This document shows positions 42,901 through 51,135 of a DNA stretch of 64,000 bases, piece by piece; position 1 is the first letter of the stretch, and every line of letters begins with the position of its first letter. The stretch is taken from positions 1-64,000 of the forward strand of contig CAYUIQ010000009.1 of assembly GCA_964444795.1 (NCBI GenBank). The letters run 5' to 3'. Both the position numbers and the translations under genes were made by a program. A model generated the notes under the pieces. It was not told the DNA's origin and did not search any database. It was given only the letters and a program-made list of their open reading frames with translations. Origin of the DNA: JABMRP01 sp964444795. GTDB lineage: Bacteria; Planctomycetota; Planctomycetia; Pirellulales; Thermoguttaceae.

Positions 42901-45900
42901 ATGTTGCGACAAGAGGCGGCGCGCGGAAAATGGGCGCTGACGGCGGGGATCGTCCTTGCAGTCTGTTACGCCATGTTCGCTGGAAACCACGGGCATCTTG
43001 CTCAAGCCGATGAACCGCCGAGCGAGTTCATCAATCCGTTCGATCCGAAGAACTGGCCCAAGGATCCGCCAATCGCAACAAGGCAAGTCGAGCTCCCGTG
43101 GCAAGTCTGGGGACAGTTCGACGGCCGGGAAGCGCGTATTTCGGGCGTTGTCGCCGTGCCGCCGGCGGAGGATTCGACCGGCGAGTACACCAGCACGTTG
43201 CCGCCGATGGAACTTCGCTCGGGACGCCAGGCGATCGAGAAGGCGCTTCGACAGCCGATCTCGCTCGAATTGCAGGACGCCCCCTTGGACGAAGTCGCCC
43301 GTTTCCTGCAAAAACTCACGGGCGTGCCCATCGTTCTCGACCGACGGGCACTTGAAGAAGTCCTCGGTATCGATGCCAGCCAGACGCTGACGACCCTTCA
43401 GGTCTCCGACATTTCGGTGCGATCCGCGTTACGGACCATCTTGTCCCAACGCGAGTTGGACTACACGGTCGCCCGCGATTTCTCGATGGTCACGATCGAG
43501 CCGAAGGCGGGTGGTCGTCTCTTCACCAGGGCGTATCCGGTCGCCGATCTGGTGGTCCGGCGTGAGCCGTCCGGCGCGAAGGTGGCCGATTTCGATACGT
43601 TGGAGAAACTCATCACCGTCTGTGTATCTCCCGTCTGGGGTGCCGCGCTGAACTCTCCCGGCGGGCTGTCCGGCAGCCTGTCGCATCACGAAGGATCGCT
43701 CTCGCTGGTTGCCGCCACCAACGGGCACGGGCACGCCGAAATCGGTTCGCTGCTTGCCGGGTTGCGAGAAGCGGCGCGGCAGTTGGCCCGGGGGAGTTGG
43801 ACACCCGTGCCTCTGACCGAGCGGGTACCAAGCGAGAAGAAAATCCGCGCGGCGCTTCGGCGGAAAGTCACGCTTCGTTGCGAAGACGAGCCACTGGACC
43901 GTCTTGTCGAGCAATTGGCCAAGCAGCACGGCATCAACATCGTGTTCGATCGGCTCGATTTGAAGGAAGTGCTCGGTATCGTGCCTGGAGAGCAGATGAT
44001 TACGTGCGATCTGCCCGAGATGTCGCTCGGCTCGGCACTGAAGTTCGTGCTCCGTCAGATCGAATCGACTTACCGGATCGAGAACGAGTGCCTGTTCATC
44101 ACCACGCAGGAGAAATCGGACCAGATACTTTCGCCCTGGCTGTACCCGGTCGGCGACTTAACGGCCGGTCCCCAGGGATCGGAGCGCCGCCGCCGCGAGT
44201 TAGGAATGCTCGAAGAACTGATCGCCGGGATTGTCTGGCCGGAGAGTTGGGACCGAGTCGGCGGACCGGGAACCACGATGACCGTCCCACTGGCGGGCAT
44301 GACGGCGATCTTCGCGTGGCATACCCAGGACACGCACGAAGAAATCGGCGAGTTCTTCACCGCCCTGCGACGAGCCGTTCGTCAATCGGCGCAAGGCGAC
44401 ATGACGCCCGTGCCACTCGATCTGGACTCTCCGACGCAGAAGAAACTCCTCAAGGCGCTCGATCAGGAGATTACGCTCCACTTGGAGAACACGCCGCTGG
44501 AGGAAGTCGTCCGGCATTTGAGCAAGCTCACCGGCGTTACCTTCGTTCTAGATCGCGCGGAAATCAAACAGGTGCTGGGCATCGGCCCGGACGAATCCAT
44601 CTCGATCGACGTGACCGACGTACCGCTGCGCCTGGTGCTCCGACAAATCCTGTCGCAGCTCGAGTTGATGTGGTGGATCGAAGACGAGTATATCCTGATC
44701 ACGACCTGCGAGAAGGCCGACCAGATACTGAGCGTCACGTTCTATCCGGCGGACGATCTGGTGAGCGGCGTGGACCGAAGTGGCCGTGATTTGGACGAAC
44801 TCGCCGAACTCATCTCGACCGTCGACAGCCCGTGGAGTTGGGAAGAAGTTGGCGGACCGGGGGACCTTGCGCCCGCTCGAATTGCCGGAACCAACCTCAT
44901 CCTCGTCCGCCAGACCGCCGACGTGCATGAGGAAATTGCCGAGTTCTTCGGCCTCTTGCGACGGGGCGTTCGGCAATTAGCCGCGGGAAAAGCCCCCTCG
45001 CCGATCTGCCTTTCACCGGAGGAGGAAAAACTCCATCGAGTGCTCCGGCGGAAGGTAACGCTGTATTTTGAAAATGAGCCGCTGGAGGCGGTCGCCCGGC
45101 AACTGGAGAAGACCACCGGCATCGGCGTGGAACTCGATGTACTCGAAATCAAACACGTGCTGAACCTCGGCCCGGACGTACCCGTCTCGATCGACGTGAC
45201 CGACGTGCCGTTGGGCCGGGCACTGGATCGAATGTTGTTTCCGCGGGAGATGACTTGGGTGATTGGAGGCAACTACATCCTGATTACGACCGACGACAAG
45301 GCCGACCAGATGCTGAGCATCTGGCTCTATCCGGTCGGCGATCTGGTGGAGCCGCGCGAGCATGTACGGCGGGCGGACTGGAACTTCGACAGCTTGTGCA
45401 ACATTCTGACCGGGTCGGTATGTCCGCACACATGGGAAGAGGTCGGTGGTCCCGGTACGTTGATGCCGACGCAAGTGGGCGGTCTCCGTGCCCTGGTGGC
45501 TCGACAGACTCGGAAAGTCCACGAAGAAATGGCCGCGGCGCTGGCCGCCCTGCGCAAAGCGGCCCGCCAGTCGGCCCAAGGCAGCCTGACGCCGGTGCAA
45601 CTGACCCCCGACGCACATGGCGAGAAGAAGATCCTTGAACAACTTCGGCGCAACGTGACGATCGATATCCAGAAGGAGCCACTGCAAGCGACCATCGAAA
45701 AACTCCGGGCGGTCTCGGGCATCGACATCATCGTCGATTACACGGAAACCCGGGCCGTGTTGGGGATTGACCCCGATGACCCGGTCTCGATCGCGTGCGT
45801 CGACCAGTCCCTCGGCTCCGCGCTGCGACGTTCGCTTCACCCCTTGGACCTGACCTGGATCATCGAAGACGAGCGTCTGGTGATTACAACTCGGGAGAAG

Positions 45901-46506
45901 GCGGAGCGTGCGTTGGTCTACTGGCTACACCCGGTACGCGACCTGGTCACGCTCTCCCGCGCCGTGGACCCCGCGGACTACGATTTCAATTCGCTGGAGG
46001 TACTGATCATGATCACCGTTCCGCCAGAGAGCTGGCCCGACGGATCAGGGCCCGGACCCATTGGGCATGTGGAACTCGCCGGCATGGCCGCGTTTCTGGT
46101 TCCACAGAACCGGGAGGTACAGGAGGAAATCGCCGCGTTACTTACTGCCCTGCGACGCGCCGTGCGGCAGTCGGACCGAGGCGACATGACGCCCGTATTG
46201 CTGACCGGGCTCTCGCGCCCCGCGAGAGAATCGGATCAAATGCTCGAAATGCAGATCTATCCGGTCGAAGATCTCATCCACCTGCATGACCCACCGAAAA
46301 CACTCGACGACGCCCTCGGGTCGCTCGAAAAGGTGATCATGGCAACCGGCCAGCCGAAGAGCTGGGAGGAGGACGTCGGGGGCTGGGGATCCGCGTCGCC
46401 GATCGTGCTGGACGGCATGCCGGCGATGCTTGTTCGCCAGACCGCGGAGGTGCATGACGAGATCGCCGTATTGCTCGACAAGCTGCGCGCGGCGGGGGAA
46501 AAGTAG
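42901..46506 (+). CDS. Exported protein of five tandem STN-like modules
   Basis: 1201 residues with an N-terminal hydrophobic signal (ALTAGIVLAVCYAMFAG). From about residue 116 the chain repeats a module of about 200 residues five times (starts near 116, 319, 520, 715, 915), with a sixth reduced to its second half. Each module has an STN/secretin-N-like part (LRRKVTLRCEDEPLDRLVEQL, VLD...VLGI, ILITT-EKAD) then a YPVGDL...SW..VGGPG...VHEEI..LL..LRRA part. No secretin pore, TonB box or later transmembrane segment is seen. STN domains bind peptides, TonB or sigma regulators, so a periplasmic binding or scaffold role is inferred. A weak promoter (TTCGAC, 18 bp, TAGGCT) lies at 42808-42837. Confidence 0.82.
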   Translation: MLRQEAARGKWALTAGIVLAVCYAMFAGNHGHLAQADEPPSEFINPFDPKNWPKDPPIATRQVELPWQVWGQFDGREARISGVVAVPPAEDSTGEYTSTLPPMELRSGRQAIEKALRQPISLELQDAPLDEVARFLQKLTGVPIVLDRRALEEVLGIDASQTLTTLQVSDISVRSALRTILSQRELDYTVARDFSMVTIEPKAGGRLFTRAYPVADLVVRREPSGAKVADFDTLEKLITVCVSPVWGAALNSPGGLSGSLSHHEGSLSLVAATNGHGHAEIGSLLAGLREAARQLARGSWTPVPLTERVPSEKKIRAALRRKVTLRCEDEPLDRLVEQLAKQHGINIVFDRLDLKEVLGIVPGEQMITCDLPEMSLGSALKFVLRQIESTYRIENECLFITTQEKSDQILSPWLYPVGDLTAGPQGSERRRRELGMLEELIAGIVWPESWDRVGGPGTTMTVPLAGMTAIFAWHTQDTHEEIGEFFTALRRAVRQSAQGDMTPVPLDLDSPTQKKLLKALDQEITLHLENTPLEEVVRHLSKLTGVTFVLDRAEIKQVLGIGPDESISIDVTDVPLRLVLRQILSQLELMWWIEDEYILITTCEKADQILSVTFYPADDLVSGVDRSGRDLDELAELISTVDSPWSWEEVGGPGDLAPARIAGTNLILVRQTADVHEEIAEFFGLLRRGVRQLAAGKAPSPICLSPEEEKLHRVLRRKVTLYFENEPLEAVARQLEKTTGIGVELDVLEIKHVLNLGPDVPVSIDVTDVPLGRALDRMLFPREMTWVIGGNYILITTDDKADQMLSIWLYPVGDLVEPREHVRRADWNFDSLCNILTGSVCPHTWEEVGGPGTLMPTQVGGLRALVARQTRKVHEEMAAALAALRKAARQSAQGSLTPVQLTPDAHGEKKILEQLRRNVTIDIQKEPLQATIEKLRAVSGIDIIVDYTETRAVLGIDPDDPVSIACVDQSLGSALRRSLHPLDLTWIIEDERLVITTREKAERALVYWLHPVRDLVTLSRAVDPADYDFNSLEVLIMITVPPESWPDGSGPGPIGHVELAGMAAFLVPQNREVQEEIAALLTALRRAVRQSDRGDMTPVLLTGLSRPARESDQMLEMQIYPVEDLIHLHDPPKTLDDALGSLEKVIMATGQPKSWEEDVGGWGSASPIVLDGMPAMLVRQTAEVHDEIAVLLDKLRAAGEK

Positions 46507-46527
46507 AATGCCCCTTTTCTCGCGTTG

Positions 46528-46584
46528 GGGTAGCTACGCTCGCCAGAGCGTGGAAATCCCACCGTCTGGCGACGGTAGCTACCC
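46528..46584. repeat. BIME-like pair of REP elements
   Basis: Two inverted units share GGGTAGCTA and a GCCA hairpin loop. The left stem is CGCTC/GAGCG and the right (complement) CCGTC/GACGG: the stem bases differ but pairing is kept in each. The pair sits between two convergent genes and could also terminate both. Confidence 0.8.
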
Positions 46585-46612
46585 AATCATCTGGGCTTGA
46601 CTACGCCGCGTC

Positions 46613-48490
46613 TCACGAACCGGCGCGTCGCTCGGCGCGGATCACGCGCTGGCGCTCTTCGAGGTCGCGGATGGCCGGATAGTCGCGGGCGGCGCGGGCG
46701 GCGTTGAGTGCGAGGCGGATGAGATCCTCGGCGGCGGCGTATTGCTTGGCGCGAAGGGCGTCGCCGAGCAGTAGCTTGGCCCGGGCGGCAATCGCCGGAC
46801 GATTGGCCAGCGCCATGCTGGAATCCCACGATCGGTTCAGTCCCGCGGCCTTCATGCCCATGGCGTCGATCTGATAGTATCGGGCCATCTCGTCGATGAC
46901 TTCGCAGAGGACCATCGGATCGCCCACCTCGACGGCCAGATCGTGTACGATGCGGTAGAGCACATAACGCGATAAGGGATCGTCGCCCGTGTTGGCGGCC
47001 GCTTGGTAAAGCGTCTTGCCCAGAACCTTCTTGCCTTCGACGGTGCCAGCCTGGGTATATTCCGCCTCGAAGCGTTTGCGAATCGCCGCTTCGGCCGGCG
47101 CTTGGGCCGCGCGGTCCGGTGGAGCCGATCGGTTGGCGGGGGCGGGCGGTTGGGGTCGCGGGCCGACGTCGGGCAACACGCTGATCGGCTCGCCGGTGGC
47201 ATCGACGGCCGCCCATTGCGGGGCGTCGGAGCCGGTGGCCGGCTCGACCGGTGGTGCCAGGGGTAACTCATCCAACAACTCAGTTCCCGCCGCACCGGCC
47301 TGTTGCCAGTATTGCCGGGCTCGTTTGCGATCGCCCCGCTTATCGACGGCCAGAAACGCACCGACGCACTGGTTGGCCGTGGGGCTTCCTTTGCGCAGTT
47401 TCATCTCGGCCAAGACGATCGCCAGGGCCGGCGGCAGGCCGAGCAAGGGATAGGTGTAATTGCGGCCGGCGGCGTGGACGGTCAACTGTCCGCCACCGAC
47501 TTCCACAACCGTCCCAACCGACTGGCCGACGTGTAGCTCCTGTCCCACGTGGAGCGTGCCGGCCGATTCGTCGACCGCCTTCCAAAACGTCAGTAGCGAC
47601 TCGAACAGCTTCCGCGTCCTTGCCACCGAAGCCTGCTCGGCGGGCGTCATGTTCTCGGTCCGTGCGGCCGAGCCGAGATACGCGGCGGCCGTTTGCAGGT
47701 CGCGGATGGACATCGCCTGCCGGGCGGCGGCCAGTTGACCGTCAACGCTCGAATCGGCACCCGCCGTCGGGTCGGCGTCGGCCCGGGCCATCAAGTCGGC
47801 CATCGAACTGCGGCCCGGCATCCGTGGCGTGCCGTTGGGATACTCCGGCGGCCGGGATTTTGGGGAAGACGAGTCGCCCCCCGGCGGCCGCACCTTCTTT
47901 GGGGGTTGTCTGGATGGCGAAGCCGGCGTGCCCGGGTCCGCGTTACCGGCCGCCGGTTCCGACGACCCTTCCTTCTTCGCGCTCTTGGAAGAGGAGCTCC
48001 TGTTGCCGACCACCACGACAATCATTCCCACCACGATCACGATCGACGCGATGGCGATGATCGCCCCCGGCGAGAGCAACATGCCCGTCTTGCCGTTTCG
48101 GCCGTTGTCGTTGACCGAACCACGAGCGGTCTCTTGCGAGGGCTCCGAAACGACGATCCGCGGTCCTGCGTGGGTGGGCGTGTCGGAAGCCGGGGGTATG
48201 CCGGCCACCAGCTCCGAGGGGATCTCCAGCTTGGGCGTCTGATCGGTGTTGATTTGTGGCAGAGGGCTCGCGGGAGTGGGTAGGGCTTTGCCCATGGGAA
48301 ACGCGGAATACTCGGGCGCCACCGGGAGCGACGATTTCGTAGCGGGCGAGCCGGTCGATCCGAGAGTGGGCGGAACGGCCATGGGAACGTCTCCCGGGCC
48401 GCCGGGTGCGCTGGGATTGCCCGCCTCGGGTGTCGTCGGCGGCGACGCCGGGTCGCGTTTGCGTTGTTGGGGATCGCTTGAATTGCTCAT
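46613..48490 (-). CDS. Single-pass membrane protein, paralogue of the J-domain protein
   Basis: A 625-residue protein. A disordered Pro/Ser/Thr-rich N-terminus of 135 residues, one transmembrane helix (141-162, AIIAIASIVIVVGMIVVVVG), a Ser/Lys/Pro-rich linker, then a domain starting TFWKAVDESAG with GQSVGTVVEV, NYTYPLLGL and GAFLAVDKRGDRKRARQYWQQAG, and a helical C-terminal domain. The last two domains align with the 38730-40769 protein (both have FW, NYTY, and a G-F-L-A-x-D, W-x-Q-A-G pattern). The J-like domain is missing here. The Shine-Dalgarno is weak (GGCAGC). The role is unknown. Confidence 0.75.
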   Translation of the reverse strand: MSNSSDPQQRKRDPASPPTTPEAGNPSAPGGPGDVPMAVPPTLGSTGSPATKSSLPVAPEYSAFPMGKALPTPASPLPQINTDQTPKLEIPSELVAGIPPASDTPTHAGPRIVVSEPSQETARGSVNDNGRNGKTGMLLSPGAIIAIASIVIVVGMIVVVVGNRSSSSKSAKKEGSSEPAAGNADPGTPASPSRQPPKKVRPPGGDSSSPKSRPPEYPNGTPRMPGRSSMADLMARADADPTAGADSSVDGQLAAARQAMSIRDLQTAAAYLGSAARTENMTPAEQASVARTRKLFESLLTFWKAVDESAGTLHVGQELHVGQSVGTVVEVGGGQLTVHAAGRNYTYPLLGLPPALAIVLAEMKLRKGSPTANQCVGAFLAVDKRGDRKRARQYWQQAGAAGTELLDELPLAPPVEPATGSDAPQWAAVDATGEPISVLPDVGPRPQPPAPANRSAPPDRAAQAPAEAAIRKRFEAEYTQAGTVEGKKVLGKTLYQAAANTGDDPLSRYVLYRIVHDLAVEVGDPMVLCEVIDEMARYYQIDAMGMKAAGLNRSWDSSMALANRPAIAARAKLLLGDALRAKQYAAAEDLIRLALNAARAARDYPAIRDLEERQRVIRAERRAGS

Positions 48491-48628
48491 GCTGCCGTCG
48501 CTCTGTGTCCGCTCCTCACTGCCAAACCGCGGGAGGCCAAACCGCGGAAGACTTGCCCAATGAAAGAGCGTTTCATTGTTACCGCTTCGGCGCTACCGCA
48601 CAAGTAGCGTCACGGTTCGAGGCAAAGC

Positions 48629-48970
48629 CTAGAACGGCGGGAACACCGAATACGGCGCGACCACGCGAACCGAGCCTCGAACTGTCCGGCGGCGCACGCG
48701 GGTTGTCGCCTGATACGAGACCGACTCGGGAGCTACGAACACGGACGACCGACGGACGGCCGCCGAGGGCACGACGAGGTGCGAGGGGGGCTCGATGACG
48801 GGCACGGTGACCACCGGCGGCGGATAGGCGTAAACCGGTCCGACGGGATAGAAGCTGTGAACCACCGGCGCCGGCGTCACGACGGACACTCGATGGCGGA
48901 CCTTTCGCGCGGCCGATGCCGTCGAACAGCACAGCAGCACGATCGCCGCGGTAGCGAGCAGACGTTTCAT
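48629..48970 (-). CDS. Small secreted Val/Pro/Arg-rich protein
   Basis: A 113-residue protein with a clear Sec signal (KRLLATAAIVLLCCSTASA) and AAAGGAT upstream. The mature part is basic and rich in Val, Pro and Tyr (VGPVYAYPPPVVTVPVIEPP), with RVRRRTVRGSVRVV near the end. No family is recognised; the composition suggests an extended cell-surface peptide. It lies upstream of the 46613-48490 gene on the same strand with a 138-bp gap. Confidence 0.65.
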   Translation of the reverse strand: MKRLLATAAIVLLCCSTASAARKVRHRVSVVTPAPVVHSFYPVGPVYAYPPPVVTVPVIEPPSHLVVPSAAVRRSSVFVAPESVSYQATTRVRRRTVRGSVRVVAPYSVFPPF

Positions 48971-49196
48971 TGGGCACTATCCTTTCAAGAGGGATCATCG
49001 CTACGACCCGACCCATCGGGGCCAGGGCGGACAGGGGCGAACAAGCGTAGCTTGCGATGGGCGACGAGACAAGCGGCCCTTGGGCCACGCCGGCTCCCCT
49101 TGTGCTTCTCGTGATATTGGCGTACCGTTTTGGGCAGGTGGTTGTTGTTCCATGGAAGATGATAGGGGCCCACTTCATCACACGAGGACGGTTTTC

Positions 49197-50549
49197 ATGC
49201 CCTTGCCGCTCGATCTGACTCCCTTCGAAATGTTCCTGTTGGGGCCGGGAGCGCAAGGGGGTCCGATGACGTTCATCATTCGGCTGATCCTTTCCGGGCC
49301 GTTTGACCCGGCGGCGTTTCGGGTCGCCGTCGATCGAGCCGTGGCCGAGCACCCGCTGCTGGGCGCGCATGTCGCCCCGTTTCGGCGATGGGGTTTCCGC
49401 TCGTGTCGCTGGGTGCCGGCATCCCCGAAAGACACGTATCTTGACGTGGCCGGCGCCGGGGTGCCGCTGAATTTCCCCGCCGGGGAGCCGTTCGATCTTG
49501 CCACCGAGACGGGGCTGCGGATTTGGGTCCGTCACGGAGACGGCTCGGTGGACATCCGCTTTCAGTTCCACCACGCTTGTTGCGACGGCACGGGCGCCTA
49601 TCGGGTCATCGAGGACATCCTCTGCGTTTACGATCAGATAATCAACGGCCAGTCGTCTCGGGCCGAATTGCGCGCGCTGGATCGCCGATTGCTGGTCCGG
49701 CGCGATCAACTCAAGGTCAACCCGATGCGATGGCTCGCGCGGCTGCGGCGCAATCTGCTGATCCTCCCGCGGCGGACCGCCCGGTTCTTTCTGGAGAAGT
49801 TGGCCCCGCTGCGATCGTCGGGCACCGCCGGTCTGGCCGACGACGACGCGCGACGGGTTCCCGACATGCCGACTCATACGTTTGACAAGTCTCAGACCAA
49901 GCGTCTGCGCGAGGTGGCCTTGGCCGGGGGGGGGTCGACGAACGAACTTCTGCTGCGCGATCTCCTCTTGTCGCTTCGGCAATGGAACGCGGATCATGGC
50001 GGCGACTGTCGACGGCGGACGTTACGGGTCCTGGTGCCGGTCTCGCTACGGCGACAGGAAGACGACGAAATGCCCGCGGCCAACGTCGTCTCGATGGTCT
50101 ACATCGACCGCCGCGCGGCCGCCATGGATCGGCCGTCCGAACTTCTGGCCGACCTCGCCCGGGAAATCCACTACATTCGCACCTGGCAGATCGATCACTC
50201 GTGGCACCGGGCCGCGCGGCGTCTTCGGTTTGTGTTGCCGGCGGTCTCATCGCTGGGCTGGCTGGTTCACCGGTGCTTTGCCACGGCCGTTCTGAGCAAC
50301 ATGGGCAAGGTAATGACTCGAGCGCTGCTTCCGCGCCGGGGCGGGAAACTGATGGCCGGTCAACTCACCTTGGAGGAGATCCACGGAGCCCCGCCGGCCA
50401 CTCCGTACATTCCCGCGTCCTTCGGCTGCCACTGGTACGCCGGGCGACTTGGGCTGACGCTCAATTACCGTCGCCAGCATTTTACCGCCAAGGAGGCCGA
50501 ATCGCTGCTGGGCTGCTGGGTCGATCGGCTGCGAGAAACGGCCGAGTAG
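49197..50549 (+). CDS. Stand-alone condensation/acyltransferase-domain protein
   Basis: A 450-residue chloramphenicol-acetyltransferase-superfamily protein. The catalytic HHxxxDG motif is present as FHHACCDGTGAYR (His125-His126, Asp130, Gly131), and VLVPVSLRRQEDD and ANVVSMVYIDRR resemble the latch/floor-loop region of condensation and PapA-like enzymes. It should transfer an acyl or aminoacyl group to an amine or alcohol. No peptide or polyketide synthase is adjacent, so partners are unknown; wax-ester or lipid acylation is an alternative. ATG 49197 has a GAGGA 8 bases upstream; an ATG at 49152 is also in frame. Confidence 0.8.
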   Translation: MPLPLDLTPFEMFLLGPGAQGGPMTFIIRLILSGPFDPAAFRVAVDRAVAEHPLLGAHVAPFRRWGFRSCRWVPASPKDTYLDVAGAGVPLNFPAGEPFDLATETGLRIWVRHGDGSVDIRFQFHHACCDGTGAYRVIEDILCVYDQIINGQSSRAELRALDRRLLVRRDQLKVNPMRWLARLRRNLLILPRRTARFFLEKLAPLRSSGTAGLADDDARRVPDMPTHTFDKSQTKRLREVALAGGGSTNELLLRDLLLSLRQWNADHGGDCRRRTLRVLVPVSLRRQEDDEMPAANVVSMVYIDRRAAAMDRPSELLADLAREIHYIRTWQIDHSWHRAARRLRFVLPAVSSLGWLVHRCFATAVLSNMGKVMTRALLPRRGGKLMAGQLTLEEIHGAPPATPYIPASFGCHWYAGRLGLTLNYRRQHFTAKEAESLLGCWVDRLRETAE

Positions 50550-50592
50550 AGACGCTCGGCGTTCGGACACTGGGGGTAACGCCGTTAAGAAT

Positions 50593-50657
50593 GTAGCCGA
50601 AGTCGTGAGACTTCGGGGGGCATCAAGAGTCGCTCGAATTCTCACGAATCCGGCTAC
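50593..50657. repeat. BIME-like pair of REP elements with GTGA loops
   Basis: Left unit 50593-50616: GTAGCC then CCGAAGTC-GTGA-GACTTCGG. Right unit 50635-50657, read on the other strand: GTAGCC then CGGATTC-GTGA-GAATTCG. Stem bases differ while pairing is kept. It lies between convergent genes. Confidence 0.8.
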
Positions 50658-50665
50658 CAGAATCG

Positions 50666-51106
50666 TTACCGGCGTTTTTTCTTCTTGCCCTTGCCCTTCT
50701 TCCGTTGTTGGGCGGCGCGTTTGGCGGCCGCCTTGCGCGCGGCTTCGGCGCGGCGGGCCATTTCGGCCATGTATTTCTGCTGCCGAACGTGGATGACGTG
50801 GTTGACGTAGGCTTTGATTTCGGCGCGGATCTCGTAGACGTCGCGGGCCGCCTCGCGTTTCGCCGCGGTGCCCTCGGCCATTTGCACCCGCTCCAGTGCC
50901 GAACGCAGATGAGGTTCGACACGGTTGCGGAAGGCGATCGCCGCCTTGGCTTCCGCGGGCGTGAAGGACATGCCCTTGGGCAGCGTGAATGCCAACTCGA
51001 CCGGATCCTTCTTCACGGGAACGTCGAACTGGGCAACCGCCACGCCGCGACTCGCAAGGAGCACGAAAACAACCACCGGCAACGTGCGGCACATGGTTCG
51101 TAACAT
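50666..51106 (-). CDS. Small exported protein with Lys-rich tail
   Basis: A 146-residue protein with a Sec signal (LPVVVFVLLASRGVAVA) and GAGGAG upstream. The mature part is helical and charged (EAKAAIAFRNRVEPHLRSALERVQ), continuing into an Ala/Arg/Lys-rich helix and a tail of KKGKGKKKKRR. The tail could bind nucleic acid, acidic polysaccharide or the membrane surface. It lies 29 bp downstream of the 441-residue secreted protein, so the pair is probably an operon. No family is recognised. Confidence 0.65.
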   Translation of the reverse strand: MLRTMCRTLPVVVFVLLASRGVAVAQFDVPVKKDPVELAFTLPKGMSFTPAEAKAAIAFRNRVEPHLRSALERVQMAEGTAAKREAARDVYEIRAEIKAYVNHVIHVRQQKYMAEMARRAEAARKAAAKRAAQQRKKGKGKKKKRR

Positions 51107-51135
51107 GGAGATTCTCCTCGTGGTAAGCGTGGGGA

